Shown: one piece after another, positions 8,689-18,200 of the stretch
Numbering within the stretch: the stretch's first letter is position 1
How the letters are laid out: every line of letters begins with the position of its first letter
Assembly: GCA_963204915.1 (NCBI GenBank)
Contig: CAUJHS010000071.1
Coordinates: 1-64,000, forward strand
DNA length: 64,000 nucleotides
From: Planctomycetota bacterium
GTDB lineage: Bacteria > Planctomycetota > Planctomycetia > Pirellulales > Pirellulaceae
Reading direction: 5' to 3'
Notes under the pieces: generated by a model
The model's database searches: none
Seen by the model: only the letters and a program-made list of their open reading frames with translations
Told to the model about the DNA's origin: nothing
Program-made: the position numbers and the translations under genes

Positions 8689-11442
8689 TCAGTATGGTAA
8701 CGCAGTGTCCGGCATTGTCCTCGCAGTATGAGGTTGCAGTACTTCAACGTTTACGGCATCAATCCACGCATCGCCCGCGGTCAACAGTTCAAAGGTAATT
8801 ATGAGAGGCGCCGCCTCGGGCACAACGCGATAGATTGTCACGGGTTTCCAGTCATTGCATGGTAAAACTTCCTCCGCAAGTGAGACGCCGCCCACAGAGT
8901 CGCGAACCCGTAAGATAGGGCGATTCTGCGAATTCGTTGATTCGGCACGAACCCACGCCGACACGCGCGTCACAGCGCCGACTGGTATTTGAACTGGCGC
9001 ACTCGTGATTTGAACTGTCGTGTTTTTCTCGATCGCATTCTCGGTCGGCCCGCATTTCATATGAAGCGAATACCGTCCCTGTTTGGGTCGATCTGGCGAC
9101 AACTCAACAATCGTTTGATTTTGATGCGGCGAGCCGGATTGTTGCCGCCATCCTGTATTGTGCATGTGGCGAATATCTTCCATCTCGCCCGCCGGCAGCA
9201 TGTTGGCGCTCCATACGCCGGAACTCGTTTGGCGAATGAGCTCCCAATGCCATGGCAAGGTGGAAAAGTGTGTACACCCCGGGCTCGATGTGCGACTCGA
9301 AAAACGGCCGACCGACTCCGACCACACATTACGGCGCACGCGCGCCAACGCGTGCTCGGCCTGGTCGGCCATAGCAACCGCTCCGGCAAAATCCGTCGCA
9401 TCAAGCAACCTTTGACATTGGCGTGTGGCGATGCGACTTTCCTCGAGAGGACGAGCCAACTCTGGACGAGCGGCAAGCCCTTCTGGCCCGTGGGCCAAAA
9501 CACGTTCGACTTCCGAAAGTTCGCGCGAAATCACCTCATGCCGCGACTTGGCTCGAGAACCAAGATCAACGCGTTGGCGGTGAGCGAGAAAATTTGTGGT
9601 TAAGGGATCGTCCGTAACCACGATCCAACTTGCGTAGGTCACCTCTGGCGCCGTGATGCGCGTCCCTCCTCCGGTTTGGACCGCGCGTAACGGGGCTAAG
9701 CGATCGGGCAGAACGCGATACGCTCGCCACGAGGGCGGTGCGCCCGATAACAATAATTGCACCGACTGCGAGGTTCGAGGAGCGAGCGAAAACTGATCGT
9801 CGGGATGACGCTGCATGATTAGAATGAGTTTCGATCGCTCTGTACTCCAAACCGACGCATAAACTTCTTTGACGCCGGTCTCCATCGTCTCGCATTTGGA
9901 CGGTCCTGCGAGCCAAGGTTCAACCAACGATAACTCTTGATTAATCGCGGAAAGGACCGCAGCGCGAAGTTGTGCTGTAGGCTCCGACGCGTCTAGGGGC
10001 GCACTTGAATTAAAGTAAATGCCGGATGCTCCATTGGCGATTGCCGTAAGAACCATCAAACGGATTTGCTCTGCTTCCAAGCTGATGGCAACGTTCGTTG
10101 TCGAAAGCGACCGGAGTTGTGCAACGGTTTTATGACACGGCTCGGACTGGATCTTGGCCCACCATGGAGCCGGACGCGCCATTGAGCGTGCATACGCCGC
10201 AAGATTCGCTTCGTATTGCGTAAAACCTCCGCTGACTCCCAGTGTTTCGCTCCCTATAACCAAAACATCGGCAATGCGTCGATAACTCCAGATCTCATCG
10301 CTCGGAGCAACAAGAAGCGGCCGTTCCGTCTGCGGATCGTCGCGTCGGACCTGGTTCGCAAGATTTCGCACGTGGTCTAGGTCCCGCGCTCCGAGATCAT
10401 CGCCCAGATCCCAACAAATCACTTGACGGTGTTCGTCAGTGATTTCCGACCGTCCCGTAGCGTGTGGCGGCGGCGCCACAAGCCACAAGTTGAGTTGCCG
10501 CGCCAACGCGAGTTCATGCGCGGTTGCGGGCCGCGTAAGGCGCACCGTATTGAAGCCAATCGATTGAAGCCACGCGAATGACTCGCCTTGATGGTCAATC
10601 ATTCGCACTGCAATGGGACCTTGCCCCGCTACCAACGTGGCGCCTTCCAAGCGCGACGACTGGTTTGGTCCCGAAACACCTAATAAACTCCGCGCCGATT
10701 CAGCCGTTCGACCAGCAGCGCGCCATGATTCCGGTGCAAGGTTGTCATCGTATGTTAATGACTCGGGCGGTAAAGACGCATCGCTGTAGCCGTAAATCTC
10801 CAAGTCATCCAGCCACACTTCCGTTACGCCGGCGCCGCCGTAGGCGTTGATCATCACGAGGTCGACATAGGCTTCTCGCTCGTCGATCCCTCCCTGAAAC
10901 GGGGCCTGACCTCGCAGAACACGAGTTTTGCGTTGGACCTGGAGTGGAAGATCGCGAATGGCTAGTTGGCGCCAAACTCCAGCGTCCTGATACACATCGC
11001 CATCGACGCGTATGGTAATTGGGCGGTTGTCGCGCGGGTCGCGGCTGCGGGGTAACACCACACGCGCCGCAATTTGAACTCCCGTGCGATTCGCCTTGAC
11101 CCAAACCGTGGGGCGAAGCTCCTGAATCACCCGCGCGCGGCCGACATCCAGACCAAGCAAGGCGAAGGTGCCTTGTCCCCCCATAACTCGCACTCGTTCC
11201 GCGCCAGGGCCAGACCGCGCGTCACCAGGCTGAAAAGTACGCTCCTGGAGAAGTAGCCGGGCGCCGCAATCGGAGTCGAAAAGTCGCCACGTCGGAGTGG
11301 GTGTATCGAACCCATCACGATACGCAGCAGGCAAAGAGCGATTTAACGAAACAATAAAACCAATCGTGAGAAGGCGCAACATGAGTCGCAAGGCAACCGC
11401 TTGCGCTTTGCGTTTCCAACCGGCGCTGTCGCCTCGCTGCAT
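8689..11442 (-). CDS. Large secreted protein, putative glycan-active
   Basis: A 917-residue protein. The ATG at 11442 has GAGG seven bases upstream. A basic N-terminus and a hydrophobic segment (about residues 20-38) form a signal sequence. Residues 40-220 look like a carbohydrate-binding beta-sandwich (it ends with VWLDDLEIYGYSD). From about 280 the pattern QSIGFNTVRL, LWLVAPPP, VICWDLGDDL, VLVIGSETLG and ASGIYFNSS is that of a TIM barrel, and a Gln/Leu-rich helical part and a C-terminal jelly-roll (residues 740-900) follow. I cannot assign a catalytic pair. The organisation resembles the exported glycan-processing proteins of planctomycetes, but enzymatic activity is not shown. Confidence 0.6.
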   Translation of the reverse strand: MQRGDSAGWKRKAQAVALRLMLRLLTIGFIVSLNRSLPAAYRDGFDTPTPTWRLFDSDCGARLLLQERTFQPGDARSGPGAERVRVMGGQGTFALLGLDVGRARVIQELRPTVWVKANRTGVQIAARVVLPRSRDPRDNRPITIRVDGDVYQDAGVWRQLAIRDLPLQVQRKTRVLRGQAPFQGGIDEREAYVDLVMINAYGGAGVTEVWLDDLEIYGYSDASLPPESLTYDDNLAPESWRAAGRTAESARSLLGVSGPNQSSRLEGATLVAGQGPIAVRMIDHQGESFAWLQSIGFNTVRLTRPATAHELALARQLNLWLVAPPPHATGRSEITDEHRQVICWDLGDDLGARDLDHVRNLANQVRRDDPQTERPLLVAPSDEIWSYRRIADVLVIGSETLGVSGGFTQYEANLAAYARSMARPAPWWAKIQSEPCHKTVAQLRSLSTTNVAISLEAEQIRLMVLTAIANGASGIYFNSSAPLDASEPTAQLRAAVLSAINQELSLVEPWLAGPSKCETMETGVKEVYASVWSTERSKLILIMQRHPDDQFSLAPRTSQSVQLLLSGAPPSWRAYRVLPDRLAPLRAVQTGGGTRITAPEVTYASWIVVTDDPLTTNFLAHRQRVDLGSRAKSRHEVISRELSEVERVLAHGPEGLAARPELARPLEESRIATRQCQRLLDATDFAGAVAMADQAEHALARVRRNVWSESVGRFSSRTSSPGCTHFSTLPWHWELIRQTSSGVWSANMLPAGEMEDIRHMHNTGWRQQSGSPHQNQTIVELSPDRPKQGRYSLHMKCGPTENAIEKNTTVQITSAPVQIPVGAVTRVSAWVRAESTNSQNRPILRVRDSVGGVSLAEEVLPCNDWKPVTIYRVVPEAAPLIITFELLTAGDAWIDAVNVEVLQPHTARTMPDTALPY

Positions 11443-11735
11443 CGCGGAACCTCGATGTCAACACGCTTATCGAACTTGTTGCAACAAGTCCCCAATAATG
11501 GGAACTCGAGTGCGTTCGCCGCAAAGCCGTCTTGTATCAAGATTTAGGTTGAAAAACGAGAGCAAACCCTGTGGCGTTTTCGCCACGCGACCAATAAATC
11601 GCTCGCTTGAGGCAAATCGCCATCGGCGCGCAAGTTGTTACCCGGTCAAGAGATACGGCATCTTGCTCCAACAACGCCAAGTTCGGCGCACATTCTGCTT
11701 GGTAATTAACCATCAATCCGCCACAACTGGAGCAA

Positions 11736-12029
11736 ATGATGAACACCGCATCACACGCCGCTGCCAACGATTCTGCTCAACTGCCCGTCGAACTAATCGA
11801 ATTATCGTCTCTTGTGGCTACACTCCCTGAAGTTCACCGCGTACGCTTACAACCGGCGATGGAGCGCGTGATCGACAGTACACGTCGGCGCCGCCGTATC
11901 CTGACGCTGGTTCAGGAGGCGTTAAGTCAATTACGGTTGGACATGAAGTACCTGATGTTTGACTTGGAGGCGACTCGTCGCGAACGCGACGCCTATCGCG
12001 GCCAGATTGAAGGGGGCGAAGGTTTCTAA
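11736..12029 (+). CDS. Small helical hypothetical protein
   Basis: A 97-residue protein, starting with two Met codons, with GGAG about six bases upstream of the first. The sequence is predicted to be almost all helix, with a basic stretch DSTRRRRR in the middle and a charged C-terminus (LEATRRERDAYRGQIEGG). No homologue is recognised. It precedes the DNA methyltransferase gene on the same strand by about 105 bases. The nearly 300 bases upstream contain no recognisable element. Confidence 0.6.
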   Translation: MMNTASHAAANDSAQLPVELIELSSLVATLPEVHRVRLQPAMERVIDSTRRRRRILTLVQEALSQLRLDMKYLMFDLEATRRERDAYRGQIEGGEGF

Positions 12030-12134
12030 CCTTGCGAATTAGGCACGCAGAGTATACTGCCGTTCGTGCGTTGTATCCTCAATGCCAATGTGGCTCGTGT
12101 CTTTGAAGTCGGACACAAGGTCTGGTAAGCTCAC

Positions 12135-13844
12135 GTGCTCAGCACATCTCTCGAACTTGCCGTGCGAGCGTACATGGCCTTAAGCGATTCCAATTGCAAA
12201 TCTCACGGCGTGGTTTACACGCCAGCGGCGTTGGTCCGTCACATCCTCGCGCATTCGTTACGCCCTTGGCTTGAAGAACGTGGCGCGCCGCACAATTCGC
12301 TATGCATACTGGACCCTGCGTGCGGCGACGGAGCGTTTCTTGTTGACGCGTTACGCATGCTGTTGCATTTGGTCATCGAGCGCACTCGCATCGATCACGA
12401 CGCCCAGCCTTACTCCGAATCCCCAGGTTTAAGCGCAACACCGGTATTGGGTTCAGAATTGGAACGCCGTGTGCGGCTTGTCCATGACCATATTTTTGGA
12501 ATCGACATCGACGATGCGGCAGTACAGAAGGCTCGTCAACGGCTCGCCCGGTGTGCACTTGGGCTTCATGAGGATGATCGAATCACTGAATCGCAGTCGC
12601 GAAAATTACGATCGGTTGCCGACTCATTCGCGAAGAATATTCGTACTGGAGACTCGCTCCGAGAACGGCCCTTCGCAGACGCCAGTTTTCACGTCATCGT
12701 TGCGAATCCGCCATTTGTCGGAGCACGTCGTTTAGCCCAGCGTCGCTCGACACTATCCTGCGGCGATCTGTACGTAGTATTTGTCGAGAGGATCTTTGAA
12801 TTATTGACCGAAGGCGGACGGTTTGGCGTTATCGTCCCGAACAAAATTTCTGTTACGCGATATGCGCGTTCGGCCCGTGAATTACTTTTCCGCCAGGCGC
12901 GTATCGAGCGAATAGATGATATTTCCCATCTAAATGCATTTGGTTCGAAACACGTTTACCCTGTAGCCATTTGCGGCGTCAAGTCGGTTGCCCGTGACAA
13001 TCACAAGGTAAGGATCACAAGACCAACGTCACTCGATGCAATCAATTCAACGAACCATTGGTTTGTCCCCCAAATCGCGTTGAGGGTTGAAAATGGATTC
13101 TCATTGAACCAAGGAATCGCCGTAGAGTCGCGCGTTCCCACGCGCCAATTGGGGCATATCGCCAAGCTCCATAGCGGCGCCACTGGTTTTATGGCCAGAC
13201 GAATTGCTGAGGCGCTCGCGGAAAAGGGGGAGGCTTCAGGACCAGCCTGGAATTTTGTCACCACTGGCAATATCGATCGTTTCTGCGTGCGATTGGGCGA
13301 CGTGCGCTTCATGAAACGTCGCTACCGTGCTCCGGTCTTGCCCTATCACGCCTCGTGCCTGACCTCTCGAAAACGTCAACTTTATCAAGCGCCGAAGGTA
13401 ATCCTGGCTGGCATGTCGCGTCGTCTGGAAGCTGCATGGCACGATTCCGGTTTAGCATTGGGGGTTCAGGTTTTTGCCGCGACTGAACTTAAGTGCGTTC
13501 CAGACTTTCTCGTGGCTTTGCTTAATTCTAAGTTCATGTCGTTCGTCTATCGCAATCGGTTCCAGGGCAAACAAATGGCAGGCGGCTATCTTGCCGTGAA
13601 CAAGGCGCAATTGCACTCGTTGCCGGTACGATGGATTGATCCAGAGGATCGCAAGTCGGTACAAATGCATCACGAACTTTGTAACGCAGCACGCCGTTTG
13701 ATGCGTCTCTATGCAGACGACAATGTATCGAGCGACGCGACAGCAGAGTTAGAACGACAGATCGACGAAACCGTATATCGCCTTTACAACCTCAGAGATA
13801 CGGAAATCCGCGATGTTGAGGAAAGCCTGTCCTCAATACCTTGA
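12135..13844 (+). CDS. N6-adenine DNA methyltransferase (Eco57I/TaqI-like)
   Basis: A 569-residue protein that should methylate adenine N6 in a specific DNA sequence. HGVVYTPAALVRHIL near residue 24 is the usual lead-in. Motif I is ILDPACGDGAFL (58-69), the second SAM-binding strand is FGIDIDD, and the catalytic motif IV is NPPF at 191-194. The C-terminal half (300-560), with LVALLNSKFMSFVY and the conserved LYNL, resembles the TaqI/Eco57I specificity domain. No nuclease domain is fused and no restriction gene is next to it, so it is an orphan methyltransferase or a remnant. The GTG start at 12135 is used; an ATG at 12174 is an alternative. Confidence 0.85.
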   Translation: MLSTSLELAVRAYMALSDSNCKSHGVVYTPAALVRHILAHSLRPWLEERGAPHNSLCILDPACGDGAFLVDALRMLLHLVIERTRIDHDAQPYSESPGLSATPVLGSELERRVRLVHDHIFGIDIDDAAVQKARQRLARCALGLHEDDRITESQSRKLRSVADSFAKNIRTGDSLRERPFADASFHVIVANPPFVGARRLAQRRSTLSCGDLYVVFVERIFELLTEGGRFGVIVPNKISVTRYARSARELLFRQARIERIDDISHLNAFGSKHVYPVAICGVKSVARDNHKVRITRPTSLDAINSTNHWFVPQIALRVENGFSLNQGIAVESRVPTRQLGHIAKLHSGATGFMARRIAEALAEKGEASGPAWNFVTTGNIDRFCVRLGDVRFMKRRYRAPVLPYHASCLTSRKRQLYQAPKVILAGMSRRLEAAWHDSGLALGVQVFAATELKCVPDFLVALLNSKFMSFVYRNRFQGKQMAGGYLAVNKAQLHSLPVRWIDPEDRKSVQMHHELCNAARRLMRLYADDNVSSDATAELERQIDETVYRLYNLRDTEIRDVEESLSSIP

Positions 13845-13867
13845 TCAAGGCGGCGGCTGGTAAGTTC

Positions 13868-15175
13868 CTAAGCGGCGCGCCCGTGTATTCCAGGGTTAGG
13901 GTCAATTAACTGGGAAATGAGTTCAACCGTTCGGTCGGCGGCGCCCTGATGACGGCGCACCAATTCCCGGGCCGTGCAACCCAACTCGACGGCATAATGC
14001 GGTTGTTCCAAACACTGCCGCACGAACGCGGTAAGTTCGTCGCCATTATGCACAACGACTGCCGCCTGTGCGGCGCGCATCGAGCGCACGACATCTCGAA
14101 AATTTTGCGTATTCGGCCCGAATGCGACCGCGGCGCCATAGGCAGCAGGTTCGATCATATTTTGCCCTCCGCGCGATCCCATCGTTCCGCCGACAAAGGC
14201 GATATGCGCTGTCCCCCACCATGCCCCGAGCTCGCCAATCGTATCGACGAGAAGAATTTGTGACTTAGCGGTCGCGCTTCGTGCGCACAGTTTACTCCGG
14301 CGCTGCCACGGCAACCGTGATGCGTCAAGCATGCGGGCCGCTTCATCAAATCTCTCCGCATGGCGAGGCGCCAGTATGAGTCGCAATTGCGGAAACTCAC
14401 GAGATAAGTGGCGGTAAGCATCGACGGCGAGCCTCTCTTCGACCGGTTGCGTGCTACCTGCCAAGAACACGATGTCGCTCGGTTCAATTCCCGCTAATGC
14501 CGCAAGTCGACGCGTATGCGGATTGTGGCGGTCCAGTTCGACGCCATCGAATTTTAATGAACCTGTGGAGAATACTGTGTTGGGCGATGCTCCAAGCTCG
14601 ATGAATCGGTGGAGGTGCTCATCGCTTTGAACCGCAACAAGCGATATTCGACGGAGTAATGCAGCAATCAGCGGCTGAATCCAGAGGTATCCGCGTCGGC
14701 TTCGATCACTCAGTCTCCCATTGACGACGGCAACCCGAATGCCTTGACGCGCTGCCCCATGGATCAAGTTCGGCCACAATTCCAATTCAGCCAAAACCAA
14801 GACGTTCGGTCGAATACGCCTCAGGGCATTTTTCACGGCCCAACTGAAATCTAACGGACAATAGAACACTTGACTTGCGCCATATTTCGCTCTTGCCAAT
14901 TGAAAGCCTGTCTGGGTGGTTGTCGAAATAACGAAGTCCCAGTCGGGATATCGGAGCGTGAGTCGCTCTAGGAGAGGCGCGAGAAGATTGACTTCACCGA
15001 CGCTTACGGCGTGCAACCACATGCACGGGTTGTCGCTCGTTCGCAGCGGGGCGTGTCCGAAAAGTTTTTGCGACCAGCCCTCGCGATACTTGCCCTGCCG
15101 CCAAGCTCGCAAGAACAGCCAAGGTGAGGTTCCCGCGAGGATGATAAGGTACGCAAGATTAAGCAGATACGCCAC
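13868..15175 (-). CDS. waaA: 3-deoxy-D-manno-octulosonic acid (Kdo) transferase
   Basis: A 435-residue protein of the usual WaaA/KdtA length. It transfers Kdo from CMP-Kdo to lipid A precursor at the inner membrane, the first core step of lipopolysaccharide. There is an N-terminal membrane-interacting segment, then the family motifs WLHAVSVGEV, ISTTTQTGFQLA, FYCPLDFSWAV, LVLAELELWPNL and VVNGRLSDRS, followed by a GT-B C-terminal half with LAGSTQPVEE and FVGGTMGSRGGQNMIEPAAYG. It lies directly downstream of secA on the same strand with a gap of about 100 bases. Its presence means that this organism makes lipid A. Confidence 0.95.
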   Translation of the reverse strand: MAYLLNLAYLIILAGTSPWLFLRAWRQGKYREGWSQKLFGHAPLRTSDNPCMWLHAVSVGEVNLLAPLLERLTLRYPDWDFVISTTTQTGFQLARAKYGASQVFYCPLDFSWAVKNALRRIRPNVLVLAELELWPNLIHGAARQGIRVAVVNGRLSDRSRRGYLWIQPLIAALLRRISLVAVQSDEHLHRFIELGASPNTVFSTGSLKFDGVELDRHNPHTRRLAALAGIEPSDIVFLAGSTQPVEERLAVDAYRHLSREFPQLRLILAPRHAERFDEAARMLDASRLPWQRRSKLCARSATAKSQILLVDTIGELGAWWGTAHIAFVGGTMGSRGGQNMIEPAAYGAAVAFGPNTQNFRDVVRSMRAAQAAVVVHNGDELTAFVRQCLEQPHYAVELGCTARELVRRHQGAADRTVELISQLIDPNPGIHGRAA

Positions 15176-15270
15176 GGGAATCCCTTCCCATCAGTGCGAA
15201 TTGAAAAACGACGCTATTCAAAATGCGAATTTGTCGCGTCACTCAATAAAGGCTCAGCCCACCGGTTCGC

Positions 15271-15287
15271 AAGGCCTCAGAGGCCTT
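15271..15287 (-). terminator. Palindrome overlapping the secA stop codon
   Basis: AAGGCCT, loop CAG, AGGCCTT: a 7-bp GC-rich stem that includes the secA TGA. There is no T-run after it on the minus strand, so it is only a weak terminator candidate. It may equally be chance. Confidence 0.25.
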
Positions 15288-18200
15288 GAGCGGCATGGTC
15301 CTGCCGTAGATGACAATTCTTATACTTCTTACCGCTACCACACCAGCAGGGGTCGTTTCGGCCGGGCTTTTTCTCTCGATTACGGATCGGTTCCTGGCGC
15401 GCATCTCCTGACTGGCTTGCGTCAATTGCGGCTTGCTGCTCGTCAGTCGCGGTCTCCAGACTTTGCCGGGGCGCTTGGTCATGGACTGCGGCCGTTTCGA
15501 CCCAGGTTGAACTTACGAATCCCTCGTCAAGTTGCTCCATACGGAAGACCAATTCCGTCACTCGGTCGCCGATGGAATTCCACATTTCATCGAACATGCG
15601 CATGCCTTCCCGCTTGTACTCAACTTTTGCGTCGAGCTGCGCATATCCGACCAAACCGATGGAGCTACGCAAATGGTCCATCGCCAATAAATGGTCTTTC
15701 CAAGCTCCGTCGACTAGTTGCAAGAGGACTTGCCGCTCCATACGGCGCATTTCAGGTCGAAACTGTTCTTGCACCAAATCGCACAAGCGGCGTTCAACCT
15801 CACCGGCTTCCATGCCTTTTAGCTCGTCGACCTGGGGAGCCTCTTCGTTGAAGTGCATTTTCAACCATGCATCCAACGAGTGCAGCGAGCCGTTACCCCC
15901 CGCAAGTTGCCCCAGGGTCGCTCCTGGCTCTGCGTTCGAAAAGAGATCATTGATCTTTTTCTTGACAACACGAAGTTTCTCCGCGCTTTGACGCTGACTT
16001 TCCCGGCTGTACTTAAGGAGCGCGGCGCGAATTTCGTCTCGCTGTTTGTTTTTAAACTCCTCAAGATCGAGCTTACACCCAAAACGATCACTCGCCCATG
16101 CAATCAGGTTCTCTCGATCCAACCGCCGCTGACCGCCTCCACCGGGAACGCTGTAGCGGTACAATCCTGCCATAATTGGATACTCGGCTTCCTTATCCTC
16201 ATAAGAGCGCGTGGCGAGTTCGACAATTCGACGTTTGAGTTCCGGCGCCTCGAACTTTTTGGCTTCCGCCAAATCCACTTTGACGCCGTATTTTTGCTCG
16301 GCCCAAATGACTGTCGTGCGGACCCCGTAATCCTCTTGGAGCAGGGGCGCGCCTTGTCGCAGGTCTTGATGATCGATAAACTTTTCGGCTTCGGCGATTA
16401 GCGTCTCAGCCAGCTGATCGCGGCCGATCTTTTTCAGGTCGCGATCGCGGAAGTTTGTGCCCCAACGGGCGTTTGAAAATCGGGCCAGAGCCTCCCAATT
16501 CCATTCTTGCGTCGTATCTTCTTCGTCGTCACCTTCGGGCAGATTTTCTTCAATCTTCTCGAAAATATCGGACTCGGCCTCGCGCAGCGCCTCATCTCGA
16601 ACCATCGTCTCGGCGTCGCCGATGTCTGCACCGCGGAACATACGGGGGTCGAGCGGACGACTCATGTGCACCTGACTGGCCGCCCATGCCGCGAAAGTTT
16701 CACACCCGTAAAGCGGTCCAAGGAACCGCGTCACGTAATTGTCTACCTGTTCGCGGATCATTGTCAAAATTAATTGTTTGCAATCGGCGCCGTCGAGAAT
16801 TTGCTGGCGATAGCCATAAACGCGCTTGCGCTGGAAGTCCATGACTTCGTCATACTCAAGCAGATTTTTTCGGATTTCAAAGTTACGTTCTTCGACTTTC
16901 TTTTGGGCTGCTTCAATACGGCGCGTCACTAGGCGGCTTTCGATTGCTTCGCCTTCCTGCATACCAAGGCGTTGCAGAATATTTCGCACCCAGTCTTTAC
17001 CAATAAAAATGCGCATCAGGTCGTCTTCCAAGGAGAGGAAGAATCGACTGCTTCCTGGATCGCCCTGGCGACCACACCGTCCGCGCAGCTGTAAGTCAAT
17101 GCGCCGAGACTCATGCCGTTCCGTGCCGATGACGTGCAGTCCACCCAGTTCCTTGACCTGCTCACCTTGGACCTTCATGTCCTCGCGCTGCTCAATCTCG
17201 TCAACCAAGGCATCCCATTCTTCCCGCGGAACATCGAGGCGAGTTGCATATTTGTCCTGGAGGAGCGCCCATGCCATCGTTTCGGCATTTCCTCCAAGGA
17301 TAATGTCCGTTCCACGACCTGCCATATTGGTGGCAATGGTGACTGCGCCCAGTCGCCCAGCTTGTGCGACGATTTCCGCTTCTCGCTTATGGTACTTCGC
17401 GTTGAGCACCTGATGCTTAATGCCGCGTTGAGTGAGCAGACGCGACAGACGCTCGCTTTTTTCAATTGACACCGTACCAACGAGAACCGGCCGGCCTTTA
17501 CGTTCAATTGAACGCACTTGGGACAACGGAATCGAAGACTTGCCTTTTTTCTCGGGAAGGGAGACGGTAACCTCCTGGTTTGTTTCACTTACCAGTTCGC
17601 CGCAGGTGGTCTCACCGTTTTTGTGTACAACGACATCCCATTTGATCATGCGTTCGATTTCGTCGGCCACAGCATTATATTTTTCTCGCTCTGACTGATA
17701 AATCACGTCAGGGTGCTCAATTCGCCGCATCGAACGGTTGGTAGGAATAGCCACGACGTCGAGTTTATAGATTTTGTAGAACTCATTCGCTTCCGTCATG
17801 GCCGTTCCGGTCATGCCGCAAATTTTGTTGTAGAGTTTGAAAAAATTCTGCAATGTAATCGTAGCAAGCGTCTGCGTTTCTTCTTTAATCTTGACCCGTT
17901 CTTTTGCTTCGACCGCCTGATGGAGACCATCGCTCCATTGGCGTCCCTCCATTTTGCGCCCGGTGAATTCGTCGATGATAACGACCTTGTCGCCCTCGAC
18001 GACGTAGTTGACATCACGCTTGTACAAGTAGTGCGCCTTGAGCGCATTGTCGATCAAATGGGGCCAGTCCATATGGCCCGCCGTGTAAAAGCTCTCAACG
18101 CCAGCCAAATGCTCTGCCTCACGAACGCCGTCTTCCGTGAGGTGGGCGGAGTGCTCCTTTTCTTTGACTTCGAAGTGAACCCCTTCTTTGAGCAGTCTCG

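Noticed and set aside
11297-11830. 177-codon plus-strand frame spanning the gap after the 917-residue protein gene
   Set aside because: It begins antisense to that gene and overlaps the 11736 gene in another frame; Cys- and Arg-rich composition suggests a shadow.
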